Shown: positions 20,390 through 30,054, counted from the first letter of the stretch. The stretch is 64,000 nt of DNA from Globisporangium splendens (GCA_006386115.1 VFIW01000027.1:62001-126000); one strand, 5' to 3'. Program-made: numbers and translations. The notes: generated by a model not told the origin, from the sequence alone.

Positions 20390-21162
20390 CGGAGCTCTTG
20401 GAGATAAGGAACGCGCGCGTGTGTCGGACTCTCGATCTCCTAATAGCAGGACGAATGTATCGGCTGCTGTTTGCCTGATGAATGTCGCGTCTTCTCTCGC
20501 TCTTTTCTGTCCCCCGTCTCTGTCTGCGAGTGTAGCTGTGGGAGTGAGAGAGGGTGCCAAGCGATCCGAAAGAACCGACTCCAAGCGCCGGAGATAGTGT
20601 GGGCCACCTTACAATAGGCAGAGTGTGCTAGGATGCACGCTTTTGTGCGGTTGTGGAGGACGATAGTGGAAATGAGGGGGAAAATGGCATCACGCGAAAG
20701 CGACTCGGAAGCGATTCGCTTGCTACCTAGCTGTATGCGCTGTCCATATGAGCAAAAACAAAAGCGTTAGCTAGAACCATTGCGCTCGTCTTCAAGCGTT
20801 CAATTCTGTCGCTGATGGCAATAAAGAGAAAGCTGGTGGCGTTGCTGAATATAACGATTGATATTTTTCTGTTGCTTTTTTTATTCTTTTCTTGCGTTCA
20901 CCTTTATCATTGCTGTCTCTGTCTCCCGTACTGGCATCCTGCGCTGCGATGACGATACATACATTCCCCTTCCTTGTCACTGGTGCACTCGATACGGTGC
21001 TGCTTCCTCGCTCATTGTCGACTCCGCAGCACAGCATCGTTCTCCCTCACGCGGATACTGAACAAAGCGACGAACACCGACTCCAAGCAGCAAACATCAT
21101 TCGCACCGCGTCACGTGGATATCCAGAAGGAGAGACGCTGAGAGAGAAAGAGAAATATCCAT
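20390..21162. other. Intergenic: SYLF gene 5' flank to QCR8 3' flank
   Basis: About 770 bp with a T-rich tract near 20870-20900. I see no gene, RNA or repeat. Confidence 0.5.
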
Positions 21163-21411
21163 TTAGCTCCAGTGTTCACGGTGGTGCTCGTCGTTGGCGT
21201 GGATTCCCCATTTGACGGTGCCGATGAAGAGCACGAACGAAGGGATCAAGATGGCGCCGTTCTCCTGGATCTTGCGAATGGTCTTCTGTGGCATGGTGTT
21301 GATCAGGCTGCGGATCGGGCTGACCTCATATGGCGAGAGGTGGCGGGTCATGCGGCCCTTCTCGACGCCGTGCTTGGCCCACCATTTCATAAGGTTCACG
21401 CTTGGAGGCAT
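21163..21411 (-). CDS. QCR8: Ubiquinol-cytochrome c reductase subunit 8 (complex III QCR8/UQCRQ)
   Basis: 82 residues, single exon. It has the QCR8 pattern: a basic N-terminal region with RHLSPYEVSPIRSLINTMP (about 23-41; the family has 'YxLSPFEQ...F...'), a helix QKTIRKIQENGAILIPSF leading into one membrane segment (about 50-67), and a short polar tail VKWGIHANDEHHREHWS. The subunit sits in the mitochondrial inner membrane and contacts cytochrome b at the ubiquinone site. Length fits the family (80-95). The gene is intronless, and its neighbours are functionally unrelated. Similarity is by pattern over a short protein. Confidence 0.75.
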   Translation of the reverse strand: MPPSVNLMKWWAKHGVEKGRMTRHLSPYEVSPIRSLINTMPQKTIRKIQENGAILIPSFVLFIGTVKWGIHANDEHHREHWS

Positions 21412-22628
21412 CTTGATTCGACCGACTGCTTGCTGCTAAATGCTTGCTTCTGGTGGTTCCCCTCCCGAAGTCGTGGCCGTCAATCAAAGCGCTGCCTGAA
21501 AAACCTCGTCAAGGTTGGTCTTTTCTCTGGCAAGGAACAGTAAACAACCTTGGGGGTTCAGTTAGAAACGGCAGGCGAGGTTTTTCTGTCGTTCGAAGGA
21601 GCGCATTTCTATTTTCACAATTGTGCCGGTATTGAAACAGGTAGTGAGACCGATATTTGATGACTGAAGTTCATACCGGTATGACGTTTCATCATGCATT
21701 TTGTACCGGTAAACCCAACGAGCATCAGTTTATCGGCTTCTGGTTTCTTTCCACAAATTGGTTGATGATGGGTGGGTTTGTTTTGTATTCTGATGGAGCA
21801 TCACAGTGCGTGTTCATTGGCTGGGACCAGACGAAACTGCAGCGATAGTGAACCCACAATCGGAAGAGCTCGAGGGACCGGCGCCATCGCACGCCAGCGC
21901 GTCGCAATTGCGTTTTCGAAATCGAGTGAACACTCACTCGCACACTTGACACCGTATCCAATGGGCTGTAAATGCAGCATGCAAAACGATCCTAAAATGA
22001 AACTCTCGCCCAACGGAACCGGCGCGGCTGGTAGCCAAACTGCCGCCTGTTAACGCGGACTCCTGGTTCGGGTTTCACAGTTGCGACCCGCCTGATCACG
22101 CCCCTTCGCGCCACAATAGCGTCCGAGTAATCGCATTTGGACTCTGATGCATAATACTCGGTTTGATTGGCATCCCTGATTTTCCGAGTCCGATGACGCC
22201 TCCAACGCTGAAATGACTGGCCGCCATTCTGGGAAGGCGTGAGCAAAAGATCGGAACACTACACATCACACTTGGGTGCATTTGCTCCGCTCGCGCGGGT
22301 CGGGTCTCTCTTTCTCGAATTCACCCAGGTAAAGAAAAATATCAGGTTTGCGGACAGGTTGTACCCACCTCCTGATTCTTCATTCGCCTGTACAAACTGA
22401 TAATATCCAGACAGTAGAACGATACTGAAGAATTGAATCATCTCCAGTCCTATTATAGATCACCTTCATGATTGCATGCCCTTGGTTTGGCGAATTCGGA
22501 GTGAGGAAGATTTGCGAGCGGGTTGTACCTATGACCCGCGGGTTGGATTCCGCATCGGCCCGCTTCGCGCTGTCGAGTGTTTGTCGTCGTCTGCCTCTCT
22601 CGCTGAGGAAAAAGCTGCTGGAGGCACT
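21412..22628. other. 1.2-kb intergenic region
   Basis: No gene can be supported. Three CCGGTA motifs lie within 100 bp (about 21624-21710), one of them the palindrome ATACCGGTAT, and one CATTGGCTGG CCAAT-type motif lies near 21815. Confidence 0.5.
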
Positions 22629-22647
22629 AATCATTTCCGGATTTCCT
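22629..22647 (+). promoter_or_regulatory. Oomycete Inr/FPR core promoter of the repeat surface protein
   Basis: AATCATTTCCGGATTTCCT matches TCATTYYNCAWTTTNC except at the CA. It lies about 40-55 bases before the ATG at 22684, which supports that start over the in-frame ATG at 22468. Confidence 0.7.
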
Positions 22648-22683
22648 TGGTGTCGTCGCAGTCGGAAGAGAAGAAAGGGCAAC

Positions 22684-24735
22684 ATGGTCGGCTTCCGTAA
22701 GGGTTTTGTTTTGGCGGTCGCCGCGTGCGTCGCCGTCGCGGTTGCGGGCGCGGACGTGCAGCACCACCACCACAAGAGCCACCACAAGAAGCACCACAAG
22801 AAGGACGTGGTGATTGAGGACAACTTTGAAGACGAGAGCGGCTCGGGAGATCTGGAGAGCGTGTTGCTCGGCTCGGGATCGGGCAGCGGCTCTGGCGCGT
22901 TTTTGGAAGTGGTCTCGGTCTCGGGCAGCGGCAGCGGTTCGTTCTCCACAGTGCTTGAAGTCGGTGACGGCGAAGAAGACTTTGACTCGGAAAGCGGAAG
23001 CGACGAGATTGAGGAGGCACCTGAGTCGAAGCCACCAGTTCACCACAAGAAGAAGAAGGGAACCAAATCGGCGAAGAAGCAGGCGGACGACAGTGAGAGC
23101 GACGACAGCGACGACTTGGGCGATTTCTTTGACGATGTTTCGGAAGCGTTTGATAATGCCAAGAATGCCACGAAGGATGCCTTTAACTCCCTTGCTAACA
23201 CCACCAGTCACGGAGTGGAAGTTGCCCTGAACGCTACGAAGCACGGAGCTGAGGTGGCGGTTAACGCTACGAAGCACGGAGCTGAAGTCCTTAAGAACGC
23301 CACTTTGGACGCTTTGACTGACAGTGACGATAGCTCCAGCGATGACGAGGAAGAAGAGGAGGAGGATGAGAAGAAGCACAAGAAGGTTGCCCACCACCAC
23401 AAGAAACATCACCACGATGATAAGGGCTTCTTTGGGGATATGTGGAACTCTACCAAGGATGCGTTCGAGAGTGCCAAGAATGCGACGAAGGATGCTTTTG
23501 AGTCCACGAAGGATTTCTTCAACGGTACGGAATCCAGCAGTTCTGACTCGAGCGACTCTAGTGACTCGGATGAGGACAAGAAGGTTGTCCACCACCACAA
23601 GAAGCACCACAAGAAGCACCACCATGCTGACAAGAACATCTTTGAGAGTATTAAGAACGCTACCAAGGATGCGTTCGAGAGTGCCAAGAATGCGACGAAG
23701 GATGCTTTCGAGTCCACGAAGGATTTCTTCAACGGTACGGAATCCAGCAGCTCTGACTCGAGCGACTCTAGTGACTCGGATGAGGACAAGAAGGTTGTCC
23801 ACCACCACAAGAAGCACCACAAGAAGCACCACCATGCTGACAAGAACATCTTTGAGAGTATTAAGAACTCTACCAAGGATGCGTTCGAGAGTGCCAAGAA
23901 TGCGACGAAGGATGCTTTTGAGTCCACGAAGGATTTCTTCAACGGTACGGAATCCAGCAGTTCTGACTCGAGCGACTCTAGTGACTCGGATGAGGACAAG
24001 AAGGTTGTCCACCACCACAAGAAGCACCACAAGAAGCACCACCATGCTGACAAGAACATCTTTGAGAGTATTAAGAACGCTACCAAGGATGCGTTCGAGA
24101 GTGCCAAGAATGCGACGAAGGATGCTTTCGAGTCCACGAAGGATTTCTTCAACGGTACGGAATCCAGCAGCTCTGACTCGAGCGACTCTAGTGACTCGGA
24201 TGAGGACAAGAAGGTTGTCCACCACCACAAGAAGCACCACAAGAAGCACCACCATGCTGACAAGAACATCTTTGAGAGTATTAAGAACGCTACCAAGGAT
24301 GCGTTCGAGAGTGCCAAGAATGCGACGAAGGATGCTTTCGAGTCCACGAAGGATTTCTTCAACGGTACGGAAAAGTCGACGTCTGGCTCGGGATCTCATG
24401 CGGATGTCTCGATTCAAGAGCAAGTCGTGAAGGGAACCTCTCTGTCCGCTGAGGCTAAGGAGCACAAGTGGGGCGTCGAGTCGTTTGCGTTGGTTGGGTC
24501 CCTTGTCGGTGCGTTGGTAGGTGTGCTTGCGATCGTGCTCGCCGTCGCGATCCGTCGCCGTTCGGGTAACAGCACGTCTGTGTTGGCTGACGAGGAAGCT
24601 GCTGCTGCGATGGGCGGCGCGTCCGATGAAGAATCCTCGGCTGAAGACGCCCTCGAGGCTGGTGAGGCCAAGAAGGACAGCGAGCAGGAGGACGAAGACG
24701 ACGCTGAGGAAGGCAAGTTCGAAGGATCGGTGTAA
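22684..24735 (+). CDS. Repeat-built secreted/type I membrane protein: amphipathic 11-mers, Ser-Asp and His-Lys clusters
   Basis: 683 residues, single exon. It has a signal peptide (MVGFRKGFVLAVAACVAVAVAGA, about 23 residues), a His/Lys cluster, and a Gly-Ser/acidic stretch. An array of 70-residue repeats follows, then one membrane segment (FALVGSLVGALVGVLAIVLAVAI, about 600-622) and an acidic cytosolic tail. Each repeat has three parts: tandem amphipathic 11-mers (KNATKDAFESA, KNATKDAFEST, KDFFNGTE), the block SSSSDSSDSSDSDEDKK typical of casein-kinase-2 targets, and VVHHHKKHHKKHHHAD, a likely metal- or polyanion-binding cluster. Many NxT/S sequons suggest N-glycosylation. The 11-mers resemble LEA or apolipoprotein/synuclein-type helices. 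I know no family with this combination; a role in the wall or plasma-membrane interface, metal binding or stress protection is inference. Confidence 0.88.
   Translation: MVGFRKGFVLAVAACVAVAVAGADVQHHHHKSHHKKHHKKDVVIEDNFEDESGSGDLESVLLGSGSGSGSGAFLEVVSVSGSGSGSFSTVLEVGDGEEDFDSESGSDEIEEAPESKPPVHHKKKKGTKSAKKQADDSESDDSDDLGDFFDDVSEAFDNAKNATKDAFNSLANTTSHGVEVALNATKHGAEVAVNATKHGAEVLKNATLDALTDSDDSSSDDEEEEEEDEKKHKKVAHHHKKHHHDDKGFFGDMWNSTKDAFESAKNATKDAFESTKDFFNGTESSSSDSSDSSDSDEDKKVVHHHKKHHKKHHHADKNIFESIKNATKDAFESAKNATKDAFESTKDFFNGTESSSSDSSDSSDSDEDKKVVHHHKKHHKKHHHADKNIFESIKNSTKDAFESAKNATKDAFESTKDFFNGTESSSSDSSDSSDSDEDKKVVHHHKKHHKKHHHADKNIFESIKNATKDAFESAKNATKDAFESTKDFFNGTESSSSDSSDSSDSDEDKKVVHHHKKHHKKHHHADKNIFESIKNATKDAFESAKNATKDAFESTKDFFNGTEKSTSGSGSHADVSIQEQVVKGTSLSAEAKEHKWGVESFALVGSLVGALVGVLAIVLAVAIRRRSGNSTSVLADEEAAAAMGGASDEESSAEDALEAGEAKKDSEQEDEDDAEEGKFEGSV
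23422..24371 (+). repeat. Tandem 210-bp repeats within the surface-protein gene
   Basis: Units start at 23422, 23632, 23842, 24052 and 24262; the last is truncated after NGTE. Unit 1 has a divergent first 12 codons. Silent differences alternate: units 1 and 3 have TTT codon and AGT forms where 2 and 4 have TTC and AGC. This shows that a 420-bp pair was itself duplicated. Unit 3 also keeps the NST codons otherwise seen only in unit 1. Confidence 0.92.
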
Positions 24736-25114
24736 ATCTGACCACTGCTCTAATATTCATTACCATTGGTCACGTAATCTCTACACAAAAGCAGGAATCA
24801 CCGCTTGTTTAGCTGGAGTTTTCGACGATCGCATTTTCCCTTTCTTTTCTAGTGTTCTTTTTTTCTTTGTGCCCTGTTCCAAAGCGTACACGGTTTCAAT
24901 ACATTTTTCGTTGTTGCTTTTCAAGATCCACGTTTCGCTATTGTGTATTTGGGTGCCATGATTTCAGGTGTGATCTGCAGGAATGACAGTGGACGGGAAT
25001 GATGGCAATGCAGCCAGGTGCTTAATTTCCGCCCTCATTCGCCAATTTGCGTCGTAGTTGGAAGCTCGTTCTCCCTTCCCGCATCCACGTGAATGCGCGC
25101 GAAAAACAGCGAGC
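24736..25114. other. Intergenic: surface-protein 3' end to ankyrin-like gene
   Basis: About 380 bp. The first 250 bp are T-rich (3' UTR-like); the end carries the Inr at 25033-25050. Confidence 0.55.
25033..25050 (+). promoter_or_regulatory. Oomycete Inr/FPR core promoter of the ankyrin-like gene
   Basis: CCTCATTCGCCAATTTGC, an essentially perfect match to the consensus including the FPR part, 65-82 bases before the chosen ATG at 25115. Confidence 0.85.
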
Positions 25115-26221
25115 ATGAGCGCAGCAGTACCGACGCAGCAACCCCCCTCTGCTCCTCGTCGACATGCCGCTTTGACTGAGCGCGACGCCACTGTGCTGCG
25201 TGTGCTCACGGACCCGATTCTGTTTACCCAGGTCGTGGGCTGGATGCGCGGCATCCCGTTCCTGCTCCTCGACCTCGCGAAGACGCTGCCAATGGACTCA
25301 TGGAGCTCCCTGCACGGCGACAGAGCGCTCGTCGCACGCACCGCGATCCAGCGAGATGACCGCCGTGTCCTCCGTATGCTGTTTGAAATGCACGCATCGG
25401 TGGCGGACGAGGACCACTCGATCGAAACTTTGGACGTTGATAACGTGCTTTTCTGGGCTATAAAGATCGGACGAGTGGAGATGCTCTCGTGGCTGATTGG
25501 CACCTTTTCCAATTGTTTGGACACGAGCGTCAAGTTGCTTGACGTCGCCATTATCCGTGGTGATGTGGATATTCTAGAGCTTGTCCACAACCGATTCCAC
25601 GACCAGTTCGATCGAGACGAGGTTTCGAGCTGTGCGCTGTCGTTGGCTCCGAAGGCGCAACAGCTCGTAGTTGCCAAGTGGCTTCACCGACACGAGTATG
25701 CCGCGTGCTTTTCGTCGTACGTCGTTGAGCGCGTCATCGAAGGCGGCGACGTCGAGATGCTCCAATTTCTACACGAGAACTGCTCGAGAAACTTCCCAAG
25801 CCACGCGATGCACATCGCAGCACTCGGTGGTAACTTTGGCGCGGTGCAGATTCTGAACGCGCGACCAGACCCCCGTACAACCCGCGCCATGGACGCCGCG
25901 GCCCAGAACGGCCACCTTGAGGTCGTGCGGTTTCTCCACGAGACGCGGCGCGAGGCATGCACAGCGTTCGCGATGGACCGCGCAGCGTGCAATGGGTTTC
26001 TCGACGTCGTCCAGTTTCTGCATGAGAATCGCACCGAGGGTTGCACGAAGGACGCGCTCAATGGCGCCGCTCGGTATGGATACCTCGACGTGGTGAAGTT
26101 CTTAGTAGAACACCGCAGAGAAGGGATCATGGAGGAAGCAATGCAGCGAGCCGAGTCGCAGGGTCACGTTGAGGTCGCAGCGTATCTTCGAGAAAAGATA
26201 GAAGCAAGGCAGCAGCTCTGA
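25115..26221 (+). CDS. Degenerate ankyrin-repeat protein, oomycete type
   Basis: 368 residues, single exon. After about 60 residues that include a hydrophobic helix (WMRGIPFLLLDLAKTLP), the rest is a series of about 30-35 residue helix pairs of ankyrin type. The last five are clear: VEMLQFLHENC, GAVQILNARP, NGHLEVVRFLHETRRE, NGFLDVVQFLHENRTEG and YGYLDVVKFLVEHRREG, each preceded by an 'AMDxAAxxG'-like helix. Such proteins form very large families in oomycetes, and in most the target is unknown; a protein-binding scaffold is all that can be said. No kinase, SAM or membrane segment is present. An in-frame ATG at 25058 lies close to the Inr, so either start is possible; 25115 looks more natural. 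Confidence 0.82.
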   Translation: MSAAVPTQQPPSAPRRHAALTERDATVLRVLTDPILFTQVVGWMRGIPFLLLDLAKTLPMDSWSSLHGDRALVARTAIQRDDRRVLRMLFEMHASVADEDHSIETLDVDNVLFWAIKIGRVEMLSWLIGTFSNCLDTSVKLLDVAIIRGDVDILELVHNRFHDQFDRDEVSSCALSLAPKAQQLVVAKWLHRHEYAACFSSYVVERVIEGGDVEMLQFLHENCSRNFPSHAMHIAALGGNFGAVQILNARPDPRTTRAMDAAAQNGHLEVVRFLHETRREACTAFAMDRAACNGFLDVVQFLHENRTEGCTKDALNGAARYGYLDVVKFLVEHRREGIMEEAMQRAESQGHVEVAAYLREKIEARQQL

Positions 26222-27113
26222 TCCGTCAAGTGCCCAACCAGAGGTCTCAGATGTTGGTGAGAGACACTCTTAACACAAGCCCACCAGCCTGTCACTCACC
26301 TTGAAGGGTGAAGTTGAGTGGATCCATGATATTCGTCCACTCAAGTTCCTGGGCTGCTTTTGTTGTGAATACCATCTCGCTGTTGCTTTACATTATGTGA
26401 ACTCTGAAAGGAGATACCGCACATGCATGCCACGCAAAACTGCAAAAGTCCCTCAGTTGCTCTTGTTCTGTTTTTCCTACTTGAAGAGACAACGAAAGCC
26501 ACGCAACCAGCAGGCACGAGCGAGGAATGCACGCTTTGGCTGTCGTGTACCTTAAAATTTCGGAATCGGTCCGATCCTTGAGCTGCCAGCCAACAAAATA
26601 CACACACACTAGAGCGACAGACGTGTCTGTGGATGCACTCCACCCTCCCCATCGCGGCCATCGAGCCAAATTGATCCAATACACACATCGAGCGATACAC
26701 AGAGAGCGTTTGGCTCAAGTGCAGTAAGCTGAGGCAACCACTGTCGGCCACCACGGCAGTGTCTCGATCAACAACACAACTTCAAAAATATCAGTCAGCC
26801 GTGTCTCAGAACCCCATCCTATTGGCTGATAATAGGTGATTATCCCTATATCAGCCAATCCGCTTCCATTTCGGTGTGTGAGACCAAACACCCTTTCGAG
26901 TCCAACGTGGACGAACTGACTGACCTGTCCAACAGCAGGCTCGCGAAATTTGTGCCTTCCTCCCGTTCCAAAGTGGATTCTCTCTCTTGTTTTCGCAGTT
27001 GCCTGCTGCGCTTTGTTGTGGCTGTTGAGGGGATTTTGCGATTATGAAGAGCGGCCCAATCACGATCATCCGGCGGCACCGCACTCTCGCGGGACAGACA
27101 CACTTGGGCTCCT
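26222..27113. other. Intergenic: ankyrin-like gene to first TMEM198-like gene
   Basis: About 890 bp without a supportable gene. It contains an inverted CCAAT pair at 26821-26859. Confidence 0.55.
26821..26859. repeat. Inverted repeat with CCAAT boxes
   Basis: ATTGGCTGATA (26821-26831) and TATCAGCCAAT (26849-26859) are perfect 11-bp arms around a 17-base spacer that is itself partly symmetric (ATAGG/CCCTA). It lies about 255 bp upstream of the TMEM198-like Inr and is a candidate NF-Y-type site pair. Confidence 0.7.
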
Positions 27114-27131
27114 CCTCATTCTACAATTTGC
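27114..27131 (+). promoter_or_regulatory. Oomycete Inr/FPR core promoter of the first TMEM198-like gene
   Basis: CCTCATTCTACAATTTGC is a perfect match to the oomycete core promoter, 50-67 bases before the ATG at 27181. Confidence 0.87.
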
Positions 27132-27180
27132 CTCCAACCTCACAAGCAGCAATCAACAAGCAACTTTTTCATTATCAGCA

Positions 27181-28083
27181 ATGGCGTACACGCAAACGGC
27201 GTACGCGTTCCTCTTTCCGATCCTGCTCTGTTTACAGTGGATGGTCTCGATGACAGCGGCCGAAGACACAGCCAGCGACACGGTCGAGTCCATCTTTGAC
27301 TCGACGAACGGCGTCAAGGTCGGCGGCAGCATCCTCGCCATCCTCGCCATGGGAGCTGGAGCGGTTATCTGTCTCGCGGGCTACAAACTGTTCCGACCGA
27401 CGCTCTTTGCCATCGGCTTTGTCGTCGGCGGCGTGCTCATTGCGATCGCGGTCGAAGAGATCTTCAAGAACAAGTCGTGGATGCACACGGCGTCGTGGAT
27501 CGCGTTCGTTGTCGGCGGCATCATCGTGGGCTGCTTGGTCATCTCGCTGTACACGACGAGCATCTTTGCCGCCGGTGCCGCTGGTGGCGTTTTGCTCGCG
27601 ATCCTGCTCAACACGTCGTTCGGCTACCGCATCTACCCAAGCAACCCCAACGTCGTGCTCATTATCTTGGCCATTGCATTGGCCATCATCGGCGGTGTGC
27701 TCGCCCTGAAGCTTGAAAAGCCCATCCTGATCGCTGCGACGAGCCTCGTCGGCGCTGGACTCGCTGTGTGGGGCATCGGCTACTTTGCCGGCGATTACCC
27801 GACCGCGAACGACCTCAAGAGCTTTGCGGAGCAAGACGCCAATGGCGACTGGATCTACTCGGTCCCAGACGCGTGGTGGGCGTACCTCGCAGGCACGCTG
27901 GCGCTGTTCATCATCGGCATGGTCTCGCAATTCCACAAGACTGGTCGCGGCGAGCACCACCACCAAAGCCGAGCCGTTCCTGCGCGATCCGCTCAGCAAC
28001 AACCTGAGTTCACGGCCGTGCAGACCCCTCAGGAGAAGGACCAGCGCAATGTGCACTACGGCAACCCAGTGTCGCATGTCTAA
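27181..28083 (+). CDS. TMEM198-like (DUF4203) multi-pass membrane protein, paralogue 1
   Basis: 300 residues, single exon. A signal peptide (MAYTQTAYAFLFPILLCLQWM...) is followed by a short lumenal stretch with DTVESIFDS, then seven hydrophobic segments. These begin VGGSILAILAMGAGAVICLA and include the Gly-rich FAAGAAGGVLLAILLNTS. A WWAYLAGTLALFIIGMV segment is last, then a polar tail ending YGNPVSHV. TMEM198/DUF4203 proteins are 7-TM; the animal member promotes LRP6 phosphorylation in Wnt signalling, which cannot be carried over here. The gene is one of a pair with 30118-31014. The conserved tail end suggests a common C-terminal binding partner. Confidence 0.8.
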   Translation: MAYTQTAYAFLFPILLCLQWMVSMTAAEDTASDTVESIFDSTNGVKVGGSILAILAMGAGAVICLAGYKLFRPTLFAIGFVVGGVLIAIAVEEIFKNKSWMHTASWIAFVVGGIIVGCLVISLYTTSIFAAGAAGGVLLAILLNTSFGYRIYPSNPNVVLIILAIALAIIGGVLALKLEKPILIAATSLVGAGLAVWGIGYFAGDYPTANDLKSFAEQDANGDWIYSVPDAWWAYLAGTLALFIIGMVSQFHKTGRGEHHHQSRAVPARSAQQQPEFTAVQTPQEKDQRNVHYGNPVSHV

Positions 28084-28602
28084 ACGGATTTGCGCGGGAA
28101 TGAACGATAGAGAAAGAGACACACTAAATCAACGCCTGTAAGCGCTCACAACAAGTAATTAGCTTTGAGCTGCAGCGCTTGCGCTACGCGATATGTCAAC
28201 AACAAGGACACATTCATAACAAGACAAGGTTGGCTAAGAAGGAACAGCGACACGCAAGCTATTACCTCAATAATACATTTTTGCCAGCTAATGCCTGTAA
28301 AACCTTGTGCCAGACATCTTTTTCTTTTTTGACGAAGTGAACCAAAGTCGGTCATGATACTTTTGGAATTACACTCTTCCTCATGAACGGAATGAATTTC
28401 TGGTCGTTTTAGAACATTGGAAGCACAATGAGCCACTGCAGTTGGTAGCTTCATGCTCGAAGTGTCGAGGCTGCAAGGTATTTCTGCTCCCTTTTGCAAG
28501 GTCTTCTGCTCGAAGGAGTCAGAATGAAATGAGTCACCACGGCTGGTGTCCGCATGCTGTGGGTCCCATTTCGTGCATAAAGACTCACCCATTTCATTAA
28601 CC
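28084..28602. other. Intergenic: TMEM198-like 1 to small membrane-protein gene
   Basis: 519 bp. A 161-codon minus-strand frame covers it, but composition and lack of motifs argue against coding. Confidence 0.45.
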
Positions 28603-28886
28603 ATGAGCGCGTGATGGTCTTGTTGATACATCTTCTACATAGTACGTATTCGTTTCAGAGTTTGCCCTCGTTCCGCCATCTGCCTCCCACGTACTTGTAC
28701 AAGGCGTTTCCGTTCTCGAGGTTTACGATTGGCTTCGCGTGGATTGGCGTTCTCGCTGCGCAGATAGCGGCGTATTTATTCAAGAACACGGCTTCGGCTT
28801 TCACGGCAACTTGGATCGCGCTGTTCCTGTTTGGCTCCGTGTGGAGCCAAGTCGAAGCACAGATTTCCATGAGGACGTTTAGATAA
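28603..28886 (+). CDS. Small hydrophobic protein, probably two exons
   Basis: The sequence from 28661 to TGA-free TAA region at 28886 encodes LPSFRHLPPTYLYKAFPF followed by two hydrophobic segments (IGFAWIGVLAAQIAAYLF and ATWIALFLFGSVW). The frame has no ATG of its own but is preceded by a pyrimidine-rich acceptor (TTCGTTTCAGAG). The nearest ATG at 28603 joins in frame if a 50-nt intron (28611-28660, GTGATG...CAGAG) is removed, giving a 77-residue product starting MSALPSF. Size and shape resemble small mitochondrial inner-membrane subunits, but I cannot name a family. The donor is weak, so the first exon is tentative. It lies between the two TMEM198-like paralogues. Confidence 0.45.
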
Positions 28887-30054
28887 GACAGCCTCGTGAT
28901 AGGTTGCAGATGTTTATAGTGCGTAAATCGATTATGTTCTTTGTTGCAATCATCTGCCGACTTTTACTTTAAACCCGACATCGCGGTCCTATGCAGTAGA
29001 TCTGCAGGCGCGCTTTTGTAAGTTGGATGCATGCCCTCGAAAAGTACAACTTGCGTTAATTTATGCCTAGATAGGATCCGCAACGGCAAGGCTGCCTGGA
29101 CATGGCAGCGAGACAGGTGCGAGGACGGTTCGAGTCAGAAGTGCTGAGTGTAAAACTAAGAGACGTCGCATATCCCGCAGCAACACGATCTGCTCGATAA
29201 CTTGAGTGCCATTGGCACACTTCAAGTTCTGTTGGGTGTGCGTTGTGCCGGCTTTAGGCGCGTTTGGTAACTTCACAAGTCACAACAGGGCAACAACTGT
29301 GAGGGCTGCAAAATCCGCTTTGACGCTTCCAGCAAGCGGGTCTCTTCGTCATGCGTTCCGCCATTCCATAATCCAGCAGAGATGACGATAAGTCTGCACT
29401 CACGAGACACGAAGCAATGCTTGCAGCGGTGGTACCCATGCGCTCTCATCCACCAAAAGTGTCCTCCTTCCTCTACAAGAACAAGTCGCCACTAAATTCC
29501 CAAATAGCGCGCGTTGATTCGTCTGACTTTCCACAGAAATAGCCAATCACAGCTCGCCGCTAAAATTTTGAGTTTTCTGTACGATCGTGCTGTGTCCAAC
29601 AGGTGCGGTGGGTGATAAAACTTAGAAAAGCCTCTGCTGGGTGGGACCTTTATAAAATAGTACACATTGTAATAGAATGCCAGGAAGTGCATGAACAGCC
29701 CTATCAACACTGTATAAATGGATGTTACAAGGAAAATAGATGTAGTAGTCTTTTGCGCTAAAACAGCATAGCTGGATTTTGTCGCCCGTGCTCATCCCCT
29801 GGCTGCATCATGCCACGCACACTTGGTGTCCAACAGCGAGAACGGCTTGCAAAATGCCAAATTTTCCACCTCTTCCTCACTGCTACGCAACGCATACAAA
29901 CTCCAGTACAAAGCGGCACATGGCTGCGCCTCTTGTTCGCCAAGCACCTCCGCTCTCTTGCGCACCGCGTGCTTGACTGTCAGTCAGTGGATTCGGTACA
30001 GTAGGCAGAGGCACCGCTACGCGACACGCGAGAACGTCTGCTCACTACGAGGAA
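28887..30054. other. Intergenic: small membrane-protein gene to second TMEM198-like gene
   Basis: About 1.2 kb with no supportable gene. A GGTTCGAGTC string at about 29126 looks like a tRNA B box, but no cloverleaf forms around it. Confidence 0.5.

Noticed and set aside
23422..24371. Regular repeats considered as a CRISPR array
   Set aside because: Repeats are 210 bp, contiguous and in frame within a eukaryotic gene; there are no spacers.
22627..24465. 612-codon antisense open frame and a 317-codon one, both opposite the surface-protein repeats
   Set aside because: They exist only because the repeat lacks stops in every frame; the plus frame has signal peptide, membrane segment and promoter.
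29120..29145. tRNA-like GGTTCGAGTC box
   Set aside because: The arm does not pair, and no A box or acceptor stem lies at the proper distance.
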